Of a DNA stretch of 32,220 nt, positions 8,648-17,260 are shown piece after piece. A program made the position numbers and the translations under genes. The first letter of the stretch is position 1; the number at the start of each line of letters is the position of its first letter. The notes under the pieces are model-generated. The model made no database searches, was not told where the DNA came from, and saw only the letters and a list, made by a program, of their open reading frames with translations. Source of the stretch: an uncultured Porphyromonadaceae bacterium (GTDB lineage: Bacteria > Bacteroidota > Bacteroidia > Bacteroidales > Muribaculaceae); the NCBI GenBank assembly GCA_947174915.1, contig CAMWKV010000007.1, positions 1 to 32,220 on the forward strand. Direction: 5' to 3'.

Positions 8648-10522
8648 ATGGAGCAATATATAGTATCGGCACGTAAATATCGCCCTGCTACCTTCGACAG
8701 TGTGGTGGGGCAGCAGGCGCTCACGAGCACTCTTAAAAACGCTATCACCACCGGTCGTCTGGCTCACGCCTATCTCTTCTGCGGCACCCGTGGTGTGGGC
8801 AAGACTTCATGCGCGCGTATCTTCGCCAAGACCATCAACTGTACCAACCGCACCGCCGCCGGCGAGGCGTGCAATGAATGCGACTCTTGCCGCATGTTCA
8901 ACGAGGGTCGCTCGATGAACATCGTCGAGCTCGATGCGGCCTCGAACAATGGCGTCGAGCCCATGCGAGAACTCGTCGACCAGGTGATGACGCCGCCGGC
9001 AATCGGACGCTACCGTGTGTTCATCATCGATGAGGTGCACATGCTTTCTACCGCTGCATTCAATGCTTTCCTCAAGACACTCGAGGAGCCGCCGTCCTAT
9101 GTCGTCTTCATCCTCGCCACGACGGAGAAGCACAAGATTATTCCTACTATCCTCTCCCGCTGTCAGATATACGACTTCAACCGTATCTCTGTACCTGACA
9201 TCGTGGGGCAACTGCAGCGCGTAGCTGCCGACCAGGGTATCACCGCCGAACCGGAAGCCCTCAACGTCATCGCCACAAAGGCCGACGGCGGTATGCGCGA
9301 CGCTCTCAGTATCTTCGACCAGATAGCAGCCTCCGGCGGTGGAAACATCACTTACGCCGACACTATAGCGAATCTCAACGTCCTCGACGAATCGTACTTC
9401 AACCGTCTCCTCGATGCCTTCGTGGCACAGAACGTTGCCGACGCCCTCCTCATCTACCGCGACATACGCATGAAGGGCTTCGACTCGCAGCAGTTCATCG
9501 GCGGACTGGCAGGATATCTCCGCGACCTCTCCGTGGCTCAGTCGCCGGCCACTCTCAGCCTCATCGAAGGCACCGACGACATGCGCGCACGATTGGCCGA
9601 ACGCGCCTCCAAGCTCCATCCCACTTTCCTCTACCGTGCCATGGACCTCTGCAACGAGGCCGACTTCAATTTCCGCCTGGCCGGCAACAAGCAGTTCCTC
9701 GTAGAGCTCACCCTCATCAAACTGTGCCAGCTCCTCAGTCCGGGTGCCACCGATGCCTCCGGCGCCAAGAGCAGTATGCAGAGCATGGCCGGCACACCCC
9801 GCGCCACAGTAACATCAGCTCCAGCATCAACTCCCGCATCAACTCCCGCATCGACATCAGCAACTCCTGCAACAACCGCACCTCAGGCAGCACGTCCTGC
9901 CACCCCGGCCTATACAGCTCCCGCCGCCACGACTGCCGCGCCTCAACAGTCGGCACCTCAGTATGCAGCACCTCAACAAGCTACACACGCACCTGCCTCC
10001 ACCGCTACGAGGCCGGCTGCTCCTGCTGCGGGAACGCCCTCCGGCATGTCGCTCGGAGCCATGAAAGAACGGCTACGAAGCACCGCCGCCCAGGCCGGTC
10101 GACCCGGCACAACAGCCTCGGCACAACCTCAATCCGCACCGGAAGCACCTGCCGAAAAGCGTACCAACCCTTTCACTGACGCCGACCTGGAACGGGCCTG
10201 GGCCGGCGTAGCAGACATTGTGAGCGGTCAGCAAGGCCTCGCCTCAACGCTCAGCATCGTCAAGCCCGTAGTAGATGGCAACAAGGTCATCCTCCACTTC
10301 CCCGGCAAGGTCATCCTCGACATGACACAGCCATTCCTGCCGGCGATACAGCGGCACATGGCCGATGTCCTCTCCAACGATGTCTTCGAACTCGTATGCG
10401 ACGACGACATGAGCCAGTTGCCGCCCGAACTGTGGCCCGACGAAAAACTCTACAACGAAATGCTCAACGAGCATCCCGCACTCCGCGAATTCATAGCAGA
10501 GTTCGGCATGCGCCGCATATAA
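8648..10522 (+). CDS. dnaX: DNA polymerase III subunit gamma/tau
   Basis: YRPATFDSVVGQQALTSTLKNAI..AHAYLFCGTRGVGKTSCARIFAK, Cys4 zinc module, FIIDEVHMLS; start chosen at MEQYIVSARKYRP. Confidence 0.97.
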   Translation: MEQYIVSARKYRPATFDSVVGQQALTSTLKNAITTGRLAHAYLFCGTRGVGKTSCARIFAKTINCTNRTAAGEACNECDSCRMFNEGRSMNIVELDAASNNGVEPMRELVDQVMTPPAIGRYRVFIIDEVHMLSTAAFNAFLKTLEEPPSYVVFILATTEKHKIIPTILSRCQIYDFNRISVPDIVGQLQRVAADQGITAEPEALNVIATKADGGMRDALSIFDQIAASGGGNITYADTIANLNVLDESYFNRLLDAFVAQNVADALLIYRDIRMKGFDSQQFIGGLAGYLRDLSVAQSPATLSLIEGTDDMRARLAERASKLHPTFLYRAMDLCNEADFNFRLAGNKQFLVELTLIKLCQLLSPGATDASGAKSSMQSMAGTPRATVTSAPASTPASTPASTSATPATTAPQAARPATPAYTAPAATTAAPQQSAPQYAAPQQATHAPASTATRPAAPAAGTPSGMSLGAMKERLRSTAAQAGRPGTTASAQPQSAPEAPAEKRTNPFTDADLERAWAGVADIVSGQQGLASTLSIVKPVVDGNKVILHFPGKVILDMTQPFLPAIQRHMADVLSNDVFELVCDDDMSQLPPELWPDEKLYNEMLNEHPALREFIAEFGMRRI

Positions 10523-10566
10523 TATACCGCCTCTGCAGGCGGTCAGCCATCACCCATACCGTCACT

Positions 10567-11634
10567 ATGTTAATAGTCATCAAGATAGGCAGCAACGTCC
10601 TCACCCGCGCCGACGGCACCCTCGACATCACACGCCTTAGTTCGATAGTGGACCAGACAGCCGCCCTGCGCCGCCTCGGACACAAGGTGGTGCTCGTCAG
10701 CTCAGGCGCCGTGGCATCCGGTCGCGGCGAACTGCGCGACATGGGTCTCACGCACCTTGACTCCGTATCCTCCCGCCAGCTCTTCAGCGCCGTAGGACAG
10801 GCCAAACTCATCAACCACTACTACGACTTCTTCCGCGAGCATGGCCTCCACTGCGGCCAGGTGCTCGCCACCAAGGAGAACCTCGGGCGCCGCGGACACT
10901 ACCTCAACCAGCGTCACTGCATAGAGACCATGCTCGCCCACGGGGTAGTACCCATTGTCAACGAGAACGACACCGTGAGCGTCACCGAGCTCATGTTCAC
11001 CGACAACGACGAACTCGCCGGTCTCATCGCCACGATGGTCAACGCCGACCGACTCTTCATCCTCAGCAATATCGATGGTCTCTACACCGGCGACCCCTCC
11101 GACAGTACCTCACAGCTCATACAGCGTGTACGCCCCGGCGATGACATATCCGACTTCATAGCCGGCACCCACTCCAGCCACGGCCGCGGCGGTATGCAGT
11201 CCAAGAGCAGGATAGCCAGGCGCGTAGCCGCCGAAGGCATAGAGGTACGCATCGCCAACGGCACACGTCCCGGTATCATCGAAGCCCTCGCCACCGACAG
11301 CGACGTACCCTGCACCATCTTCGAAGCCTCCGCACGCACCGTCGAAGGCATCAAGAAATGGATAGCTCACAGCGACGCCTTCGCCACAGGAGCCGTCCGC
11401 GTCGATGCCGGCGCCGCCGAAGCCCTCGCAGCAGGAGCAAGTCTCCTACCAGTAGGAGTCACCGAGATAGTGGAAGACTTCGACGCCGACGACATCATCA
11501 TAATATCCGACGCCTACGGCACCACCATAGGCTGGGGACGCGCCGAGTACGACAGCACCACCGCCCGAGGCTACCTATCCGCCTCAGGATGCCCCGTCCT
11601 CGTACACGCCGATTACCTGTTCATCGACAGATAA
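10567..11634 (+). CDS. proB: Glutamate 5-kinase
   Basis: MLIVIKIGSNVLTRADG..., VSSGAVASGR, NENDTVS, GRGGMQSKSRIARR. Confidence 0.95.
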   Translation: MLIVIKIGSNVLTRADGTLDITRLSSIVDQTAALRRLGHKVVLVSSGAVASGRGELRDMGLTHLDSVSSRQLFSAVGQAKLINHYYDFFREHGLHCGQVLATKENLGRRGHYLNQRHCIETMLAHGVVPIVNENDTVSVTELMFTDNDELAGLIATMVNADRLFILSNIDGLYTGDPSDSTSQLIQRVRPGDDISDFIAGTHSSHGRGGMQSKSRIARRVAAEGIEVRIANGTRPGIIEALATDSDVPCTIFEASARTVEGIKKWIAHSDAFATGAVRVDAGAAEALAAGASLLPVGVTEIVEDFDADDIIIISDAYGTTIGWGRAEYDSTTARGYLSASGCPVLVHADYLFIDR

Positions 11635-11684
11635 ACAGCCTCTCCGTCCGCACCCTTAATAGACTGTATATCAGCGCACAAATC

Positions 11685-12458
11685 ATGAACACTCCCAAGC
11701 ACCAACATATCCTCATCACCGGCGCCGCCACAGGCATAGGCGCCGCTGCCGCGCGCCGCTTCGTCGACGAAGGCTGGTACGTCACCATGGTAGACATCAA
11801 CGACACCGTCGGCGCCGCTCTCGCCGCCGAACTCGGCCCGCGTGCCCACTACGTCCACGGCGACGTATGCAGCGCCGCCGACATGGAGAGCGCCGTTGCC
11901 GCCGCCGAGGCTCAGCACGGGCCCCTCACCAGCGTCTTCGCCAACGCCGGCATACACCGCCACAACACCCTCCTCGACATCAGCGAGGAAGAGTTCGACC
12001 GTATCGTCCGCACCAACATCTACGGCACCTTTCATACCCTCCGCGCAGCCGTACCCGCCATCATAGCCTCCGGCGGAGGCACCGTAGTAATCACCGCCTC
12101 CGACCAGTCCACCGTCGGCAAGCACCGCAGCTTCGCCTACGGCCTCACCAAAGGCGCTCTCGGACAGATGACCAAGAGCCTCTCCCTCGACCTCCTGCCG
12201 CAAGGTGTCCGCGTCAACGCCATCTGCCCCGGCACCATACGTACACCCATGGTCGACGCCATCTTCGAGCGCATCGCAGCCAACGGCGATGCCACCGTGG
12301 ACGAACTATGGAAGAGCGAAGCCGCCGAGTACGCCTGCGGACGCGTAGGAGAGCCTGCAGAAGTGGCAGCTCTGGTATATTTCCTCGCATCGGATGCCTC
12401 ATCCTTCTGCTCCGGTGGCCTCTACCTTATCGACGGCGGTCTGTCGGCAGGCAAGTGA
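11685..12458 (+). CDS. Short-chain dehydrogenase/reductase (SDR) family oxidoreductase
   Basis: ILITGAATGIGAAAARRF, YGLTKGALGQMTKSLSLDL, VNAICPGTIRTPM. Confidence 0.93.
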   Translation: MNTPKHQHILITGAATGIGAAAARRFVDEGWYVTMVDINDTVGAALAAELGPRAHYVHGDVCSAADMESAVAAAEAQHGPLTSVFANAGIHRHNTLLDISEEEFDRIVRTNIYGTFHTLRAAVPAIIASGGGTVVITASDQSTVGKHRSFAYGLTKGALGQMTKSLSLDLLPQGVRVNAICPGTIRTPMVDAIFERIAANGDATVDELWKSEAAEYACGRVGEPAEVAALVYFLASDASSFCSGGLYLIDGGLSAGK

Positions 12459-12567
12459 GAGAGTCAAAGAGCGTAACTACTCAGGTGTCATGTAAAGACG
12501 CGATAGACCACCGAGACCGCCCCTAACTGTGAAATTATCTTAAATTTTGCATTTGACCGCTGAAATA

Positions 12568-12599
12568 TTTGTTCAAGTCTGAAAGAGTTACTAACTTTG
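12568..12599 (+). promoter_or_regulatory. Promoter for tRNA-Glu/rpsT (-33 TTTG, 20 nt, -7 TAACTTTG)
   Basis: TTTG 12568-12571; TAACTTTG 12592-12599; tRNA starts at 12619. Confidence 0.65.
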
Positions 12600-12618
12600 C
12601 ACTCGCTTAACGCCGCAT

Positions 12619-12690
12619 GGCCCATTCGTCTATCGGTTAGGACGCAAGATTTTCATTCTTGAAAGAGCAGTTCGATTCTGCTATGGGCTA
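12619..12690 (+). tRNA. tRNA-Glu (anticodon TTC), copy 1
   Basis: Full cloverleaf foldable by eye: GGCCCAT/ATGGGCT acceptor, CAAGA-TTTTCAT-TCTTG anticodon arm, AGCAG-TTCGATT-CTGCT T-arm. Confidence 0.95.
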
Positions 12691-12728
12691 CAAATAATAA
12701 AATAGCGAACACAACCGCCTCAAATAAT

Positions 12729-12986
12729 ATGGCAAACCACAAATCATCCATCAAGCGTATCCGCCAGACAGCCAGCCGCCGTCTGCGCAATCGCTATTAC
12801 GCAAAGACCGCCCGCAATGCCGTGCGCAAGCTCCGCGCTCTCACCGACAAAGCAGAAGCCGAAGTTCGTTACCGCGAAGTAGAAGCTATGCTCGACCGTC
12901 TTGCTTCGAAGAACACTATCTCGAAGAACAAGGCCTCCAACCTCAAGAGCAAGCTCGCTAAGCACATCGCCAAGCTGTCAGCTTAA
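12729..12986 (+). CDS. rpsT: 30S ribosomal protein S20
   Basis: [36 protein letters not shown]. Confidence 0.97.
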   Translation: MANHKSSIKRIRQTASRRLRNRYYAKTARNAVRKLRALTDKAEAEVRYREVEAMLDRLASKNTISKNKASNLKSKLAKHIAKLSA

Positions 12987-13028
12987 TATCGCGGTCGCAT
13001 ACCTCTTTAGCCTTTAAACAGGCCGCGC

Positions 13029-13100
13029 GGCCCATTCGTCTATCGGTTAGGACGCAAGATTTTCATTCTTGAAAGAGCAGTTCGATTCTGCTATGGGCTA
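13029..13100 (+). tRNA. tRNA-Glu (anticodon TTC), copy 2, identical to copy 1
   Basis: Same 72-nt sequence as 12619-12690. Confidence 0.95.
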
Positions 13101-13104
13101 CAAA

Positions 13105-13138
13105 TTAACTCCGGTCGCGTAACGGCGGCCGGAGTTAA
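13105..13138 (+). terminator. Rho-independent terminator-like hairpin after tRNA-Glu copy 2
   Basis: TTAACTCCGG ... CCGGAGTTAA followed by ATTTTTA. Confidence 0.75.
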
Positions 13139-13151
13139 ATTTTTATGGCTT

Positions 13152-13769
13152 ATGATAAAAAATCTACTTTTCGATCTGGGTGGCGTAATAATGGACATCG
13201 ACCGTAGCCGATGCGTGGCAGCGTTCGATGCCCTCGGACTTGCCAAGGCCGACGATTACTTCGGCGACTATGCCCAGACCGGAATTTTCATGCAGATAGA
13301 AGATGGTACTATCAACACCGAGGGCTTCCACGCAGCCCTCCGCGAAAAACTGCCCGAAGGCACTACAGACTATCAGATAGACAGCGCCTTCCAGAAATTC
13401 CTCATCGGTATTCCCGCGCACCGTCTCGAAGCTCTCCGCCGACTACGCTGCAAAGGCTTCAATATCTATCTCCTGTCGAACACCAACCCCATCATGTGGA
13501 GGGGCAAGATAGCCTCCGAATTCGGCAAGGAAGGTCTGCGACGCGAGGATTATTTCGACGGCATGGTGACATCCTTCGAAGCCCGCTGTGCCAAGCCCGA
13601 CGAGCGAATATTCCGCTACGCCATCGAATCCCTCGGCATAGCTCCCGAAGAAACACTATTTTTCGACGACTCGCAGGCCAATGTCGACGCTGCCCGAGCT
13701 CTCGGATTTGAGGCTGTCCTCGTACAGCCCGGCACAGAATTCACGGACTATATCCCCGAGCGCCGATGA
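13152..13769 (+). CDS. HAD-family hydrolase
   Basis: KNLLFDLGGVIMDID, LLSNTNPIMW, KPDERIFRYAIE, LFFDDSQANVDAARALG. Confidence 0.93.
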   Translation: MIKNLLFDLGGVIMDIDRSRCVAAFDALGLAKADDYFGDYAQTGIFMQIEDGTINTEGFHAALREKLPEGTTDYQIDSAFQKFLIGIPAHRLEALRRLRCKGFNIYLLSNTNPIMWRGKIASEFGKEGLRREDYFDGMVTSFEARCAKPDERIFRYAIESLGIAPEETLFFDDSQANVDAARALGFEAVLVQPGTEFTDYIPERR

Positions 13770-14659
13770 GTACAGTAGCGGCTGTAGGCATGTTCGACGG
13801 CGTACACCCCGGACATCAGAAAGTACTGCGCGCCACCGCCGACATTGCCCGTCGCACAGGACGCCGATCACAGGCCTTCACCTTCGCTACACATCCTCTT
13901 GCTATCCTCTCCCCGGAGCGCGCACCGGCAGTGCTCACCGATGTGGGCCGACGAGCCGAACTCATCGCCGCCACGGGGATAGACACCGTCACCGTGCTCG
14001 ACTACAGCGCCGCCGACCTCGCCACCACAGCGCGCGAATTCCTCCTCAATCTCCGAAAGACCTATGACGTCGAAGCCCTCGTGATGGGCTACGACAACAC
14101 CATCGGCTCCGACCGCCTCGCGCCAGACCAGGTACGCAGCCTCGTACCCGAGATAATAAGCAGCCTCGATATCGTCGACGCCGCACACCTCGCCGACGGC
14201 ACCGTACCCAGCAGCAGCGCCATCCGCGCTGCCATAGCAGCCACCGACATGCCGCGTGCGGCAGAGCTCGCCGGCACACCATTCACCATCCGCGGCAACG
14301 TGGCTGAGGGACGGCGTATAGGCCGCACAATAGGTTTTCCCACGGCCAACGTCGTACCCCTCGACAGCAGGCAGCTCCTGCCCCCTGACGGCGTATATGC
14401 CGTCAACGTGACAATGCCCGACGGAACAGTACGCCGCGCTGTAGCAAATATAGGATTCCGTCCCACCCTCGACGACGGTCGCGCGCGCACCCTCGAAGTA
14501 CACATCCCCGGCTTCAGCGGTGACCTGTACGGCAGCCGACTGGACGTAGCCTTCCTCCGCTACCTGCGCCCCGAACGCCGCTTCGCCACCCTCACCGACC
14601 TCGCCGCCCAGCTCCGCCAAGACACTGCCTTAAGCATGAGTGATGAAGGTAGTATATAG
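13766..14659 (+). CDS. ribF: Bifunctional riboflavin kinase/FAD synthetase
   Basis: AVGMFDGVHPGHQKVL, VMGYDNTIGSDR, GNVAEGRRIGRTIGFPTANV. Confidence 0.94.
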   Translation: MSTVAAVGMFDGVHPGHQKVLRATADIARRTGRRSQAFTFATHPLAILSPERAPAVLTDVGRRAELIAATGIDTVTVLDYSAADLATTAREFLLNLRKTYDVEALVMGYDNTIGSDRLAPDQVRSLVPEIISSLDIVDAAHLADGTVPSSSAIRAAIAATDMPRAAELAGTPFTIRGNVAEGRRIGRTIGFPTANVVPLDSRQLLPPDGVYAVNVTMPDGTVRRAVANIGFRPTLDDGRARTLEVHIPGFSGDLYGSRLDVAFLRYLRPERRFATLTDLAAQLRQDTALSMSDEGSI

Positions 14660-14688
14660 TGGAGCCGCATTTGTTCTTACTTCCCAAA

Positions 14689-14714
14689 CTTAAAAATTAT
14701 TCGACTTTGGGAAA
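14689..14714. repeat. Left copy of island-flanking direct repeat
   Basis: cttaaaaattattcgactttgggaaa; matches 22188-22213 cttaaaaatttttcggctttgggaaa at 24/26. Confidence 0.7.
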
Positions 14715-14778
14715 AGGTGCAAAGTTGCAAATTATTTCCAAAGTAATTGAAAAATCAGTCTAAAAACATCTAAATCAA

Positions 14779-14919
14779 TTACTTTTGCTCTGGATTGAAT
14801 ATCTCCGCTGCCACGAAATCCACTGTGTGTATTTCATATGGCAGACTACACATCAACTGCAATAAGCCGATGCAGTGCATATCAATGAAGATATTTGTAT
14901 CGTTTACGATTATCTTCAT
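14779..14919 (-). pseudogene. Truncated PIN-domain-like protein (46 aa)
   Basis: Manual translation MKIIVNDTNIFIDMHCIGLLQLMCSLPYEIHTVDFVAAEIFNPEQK*; PIN N-terminal NDTNIFID; starts 3 nt after the XRE-ImmA stop. Confidence 0.65.
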
Positions 14920-14922
14920 TGG

Positions 14923-15981
14923 TTAGACAAGTTGCAGCTGGGCCTTTACGTTATCGACAGAGGTATTCAGCAGGGCCGCCGCTTTTGAGAAAGAGATTAT
15001 CTCATCGGCAAGCGCACGATACACCATTCTTACGAATCGCCCTGAGGTCTCGGGAATCGCAAGCGAACGCTCTACCAACGAATTGAACTCAGGGAAAATC
15101 TTCTTCTTTTTAAGGTAGCCCTCATATCGCCGTCCGGTAATGACTCCGTTATGTGCCAATGATTCCATTATAGAATCGATGGAAATACCGTACTGCTTTT
15201 GAATATCGGTCAGTTCAGCCAATGATATATCATGTCTGCTTTTTCCGAGCCTTGATTTCAGAACCCCGGAAGGCAGAAGAATCTCTCTGGCGAAAGTGTT
15301 ACAGGCATCTTCCATGACTTTATTTGAAACATCTTCGCCAAACTTCATCAGCAGATGACCGAACTCGTGAAGAAGGGTGAAGCGCTTCCTCTCGGAAGTC
15401 AGATTGCAATTTATGACAATCAAAGGGATATTGTCATTCGCATATCCGCTTAATCCCTCGAATGATTCAGATTCGGACACCTCGATAATCTTAATGCCAT
15501 TGTCCTCCAAGACCTCGATAACATTGGAGATACCATTGACACCTAAGCCGAGTTTTTGCCTGACTGAATTGGCTAAAGCTATCACGTCACCACCATTGGA
15601 AATCTGTTTGTGCTGAAGACTAAAAGAAGACGCAACACCGGAGAGTTGTTCAACTTCCAGATAGCGTTCAAGTTCCTCGCGCACTTTCTCCTTGACTGCA
15701 AGCGCATCCTTTTCTGAGAATCTGCTCTTTTTGCGGAACATCACCTTGTCAACTTCCACAGTAAAAGGACGGAAGAAATAATCAGGTTTTACGCCGAGAA
15801 CCATGCCGAGAGAAATCAACATCCGGCTATCAGGCATTGACTGACCTTTTTCATATTTGTTGATAGCCTGACGTGACACACTGGGCTGAACCGACTGGCC
15901 CAGCTCTTCCATGCTTATTCCTTTAATCAGTCTCGCTTGATTGAGCCTGCGACCGAATATATTTGAAGTGTCCTTACTCAT
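14923..15981 (-). CDS. XRE-family HTH plus ImmA/IrrE metallopeptidase domain protein
   Basis: N-terminal HTH (SMEELGQSVQPSVSRQAINKYEKGQSMP); HEFGH zinc-peptidase motif. Confidence 0.92.
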   Translation of the reverse strand: MSKDTSNIFGRRLNQARLIKGISMEELGQSVQPSVSRQAINKYEKGQSMPDSRMLISLGMVLGVKPDYFFRPFTVEVDKVMFRKKSRFSEKDALAVKEKVREELERYLEVEQLSGVASSFSLQHKQISNGGDVIALANSVRQKLGLGVNGISNVIEVLEDNGIKIIEVSESESFEGLSGYANDNIPLIVINCNLTSERKRFTLLHEFGHLLMKFGEDVSNKVMEDACNTFAREILLPSGVLKSRLGKSRHDISLAELTDIQKQYGISIDSIMESLAHNGVITGRRYEGYLKKKKIFPEFNSLVERSLAIPETSGRFVRMVYRALADEIISFSKAAALLNTSVDNVKAQLQLV

Positions 15982-15994
15982 ACTGACTTGTTTT

Positions 15995-16032
15995 GGTTGA
16001 CAAAGTTACCAAATATTTCTCACATGTCAACC
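15995..16032 (-). promoter_or_regulatory. Promoter with bracketing 8-bp inverted repeat upstream of XRE-ImmA
   Basis: GGTTGACA (15995-16002) / TGTCAACC (16025-16032); minus-strand -7 TAACTTTG at 16001-16008. Confidence 0.6.
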
Positions 16033-16049
16033 ATTTTCAAGTCGAAAAA

Positions 16050-16086
16050 GCGCGTCTATATACTTTCTTGCACCAACGGTTCTGTA
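16050..16086. repeat. Left arm of long inverted repeat pair (partner 22152-22188)
   Basis: gcgcgtctatatactttcttgcaccaacggttctgta; 34/37 to reverse complement of 22152-22188, first 21 nt exact. Confidence 0.85.
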
Positions 16087-16208
16087 CCATTCTTGGTTTG
16101 CTCAGGCGCACCACTTTCTTCGGTTGGATCAAGGGATGCCTTAATTTGCATTTCTAACTTATGCTCTAAGGAATTTGCTTCGAGGGATTCTTGGAGTGTC
16201 TTAAACAT
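16056..16208 (-). CDS. Small 50-aa '...VQESI' family protein, copy 1
   Basis: MFKTLQESLEANSLEHKLEMQIKASLDPTEESGAPEQTKNGTEPLVQESI; homologous to 20068-20220 (track ORF extends to 16280 via a non-ATG start). Confidence 0.7.
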   Translation of the reverse strand: MFKTLQESLEANSLEHKLEMQIKASLDPTEESGAPEQTKNGTEPLVQESI

Positions 16209-16285
16209 ATTGTTTGAGCTTTTAGATTTGTAAATGTATTGATTAAGTAGCGGTATAATTTTATCGTAATCCAAAATCAATTCAT

Positions 16286-16510
16286 ATGTACAAACAAATT
16301 GAAACTACACCCGAAATTACGTTACCCAACGGTGCTCACAGTAAACCAGTCGCAACATTAGCAGTTGAGTATGGCGGTATATGTCAAATTGTCAGGGATG
16401 ACCATTGCTATACTATTAAGTTGAAAAATAATAATGGGCAGTATGATGATACCACCCATATTTTTCCAGAAGCATTTGAAGTTCTTAAGACTTTGCCAAA
16501 CCCGCGTTAG
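16286..16510 (+). CDS. Hypothetical small protein
   Basis: 74-aa ORF MYKQIETTPEITLPNGAHSKPVATLAVEYGG... Confidence 0.45.
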   Translation: MYKQIETTPEITLPNGAHSKPVATLAVEYGGICQIVRDDHCYTIKLKNNNGQYDDTTHIFPEAFEVLKTLPNPR

Positions 16511-16869
16511 CAGTTGTGTTGAGTATTACAGGTGAAATCGTTACCTTCCAAAATATCAGCTTCAATATTTTCACGTTCGGCATTACTAACCCCCATTACG
16601 CAAAAGCAATTGGCATTATGCACATTAATATCGTTCTCATGGTCGTGGTCATAAAAACGACGATTTAAATGCTCAGTTTCGCCACAGTAAATCAAAGTGT
16701 GTGAAAATGACCCATTTTGTTGTTTATATCTTCTGGTAAAAATATAAACAGCACTTACATCGTTAAACACACCCTTGACGTCTTCAAAACAGTCAATGGA
16801 GTACATATTGAACTTGTACTCACGACCGCTCTTCCCTTTAATTGTAAAATGGTTGTCTAATTTTTTCAT
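16507..16869 (-). CDS. GIY-YIG nuclease-like small protein
   Basis: AVYIFTRRYKQ...LIYCGETEHLNRRFYDHDHEN...E arrangement resembles the GIY-YIG fold. Confidence 0.55.
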   Translation of the reverse strand: MKKLDNHFTIKGKSGREYKFNMYSIDCFEDVKGVFNDVSAVYIFTRRYKQQNGSFSHTLIYCGETEHLNRRFYDHDHENDINVHNANCFCVMGVSNAERENIEADILEGNDFTCNTQHNC

Positions 16870-16907
16870 ATTTTTTTTGATTTAAATGTTATATTATCTA
16901 CCAAGCA

Positions 16908-16939
16908 AAAAGCGTGCCAGAGAGATCCAGCACGCTTTT
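16908..16939. terminator. Perfect 10-bp hairpin terminator (bidirectional)
   Basis: AAAAGCGTGC (16908-16917) / GCACGCTTTT (16930-16939). Confidence 0.8.
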
Positions 16940-16975
16940 GTCGTCTTTATACTATTGTTAGAACTCTTCAATCTG

Positions 16976-17137
16976 TCATTTCTTTTTGCCAAACATAGCA
17001 CCGAGAACCATTCTGCCCACCTTTCGTTCCAAACCTTGTTTGGTCGTGGGGATGCCAGTCTTTCTGGCTATTTTCTGCTTGGCTGCGGTAATGCCGGCTG
17101 CTCTTTTGAGTGAAAAACTAAGTCCGGGGATTTTCAT
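16976..17137 (-). CDS. Hypothetical 53-aa basic protein, last gene of five-gene operon
   Basis: Manual translation MKIPGLSFSLKRAAGITAAKQKIARKTGIPTTKQGLERKVGRMVLGAMFGKKK*; 4-nt overlap with the upstream gene. Confidence 0.65.
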   Translation of the reverse strand: MKIPGLSFSLKRAAGITAAKQKIARKTGIPTTKQGLERKVGRMVLGAMFGKKK

Positions 17138-17253
17138 ATGTTTCCGATTAGTTTGTTAAGCCCATAGAACATGAGGAACACAAGTCCCCAAAACAACATC
17201 TTGAAGAAGTTGCGCCACATGTAAAGCAAAATTAGCAGAAGATACTTCCACAT
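17134..17253 (-). CDS. Hypothetical 39-aa transmembrane protein
   Basis: Manual translation MWKYLLLILLYMWRNFFKMLFWGLVFLMFYGLNKLIGNI*; two hydrophobic stretches; overlaps 16976-17137 by 4 nt. Confidence 0.55.
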   Translation of the reverse strand: MWKYLLLILLYMWRNFFKMLFWGLVFLMFYGLNKLIGNI

Positions 17254-17260
17254 TATTTCA

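Noticed and set aside
8807-9619. 270-aa minus-strand ORF antisense to dnaX (and similar long antisense ORFs at 99-788, 11613-12203, 13868-14620, 25061-26350, 26522-27259, 30156-30839)
   Set aside because: They lie opposite well-supported genes and have low-complexity or implausible translations; explained by GC-rich codon bias
9800-10150. Repetitive P/A/T/S/Q-rich stretch in dnaX as a possible tandem-repeat element
   Set aside because: Ordinary low-complexity linker of gamma/tau; short imperfect repeats (gcatcaactccc) only
8648-10522. Programmed frameshift in dnaX producing gamma
   Set aside because: No convincing slippery A-AAA-AAG followed by structure was seen at the domain III/IV junction
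10526-10543. Hairpin ACCGCC-TCTGCA-GGCGGT between dnaX and proB as terminator
   Set aside because: Only a 6-bp stem and no T-run; insufficient support
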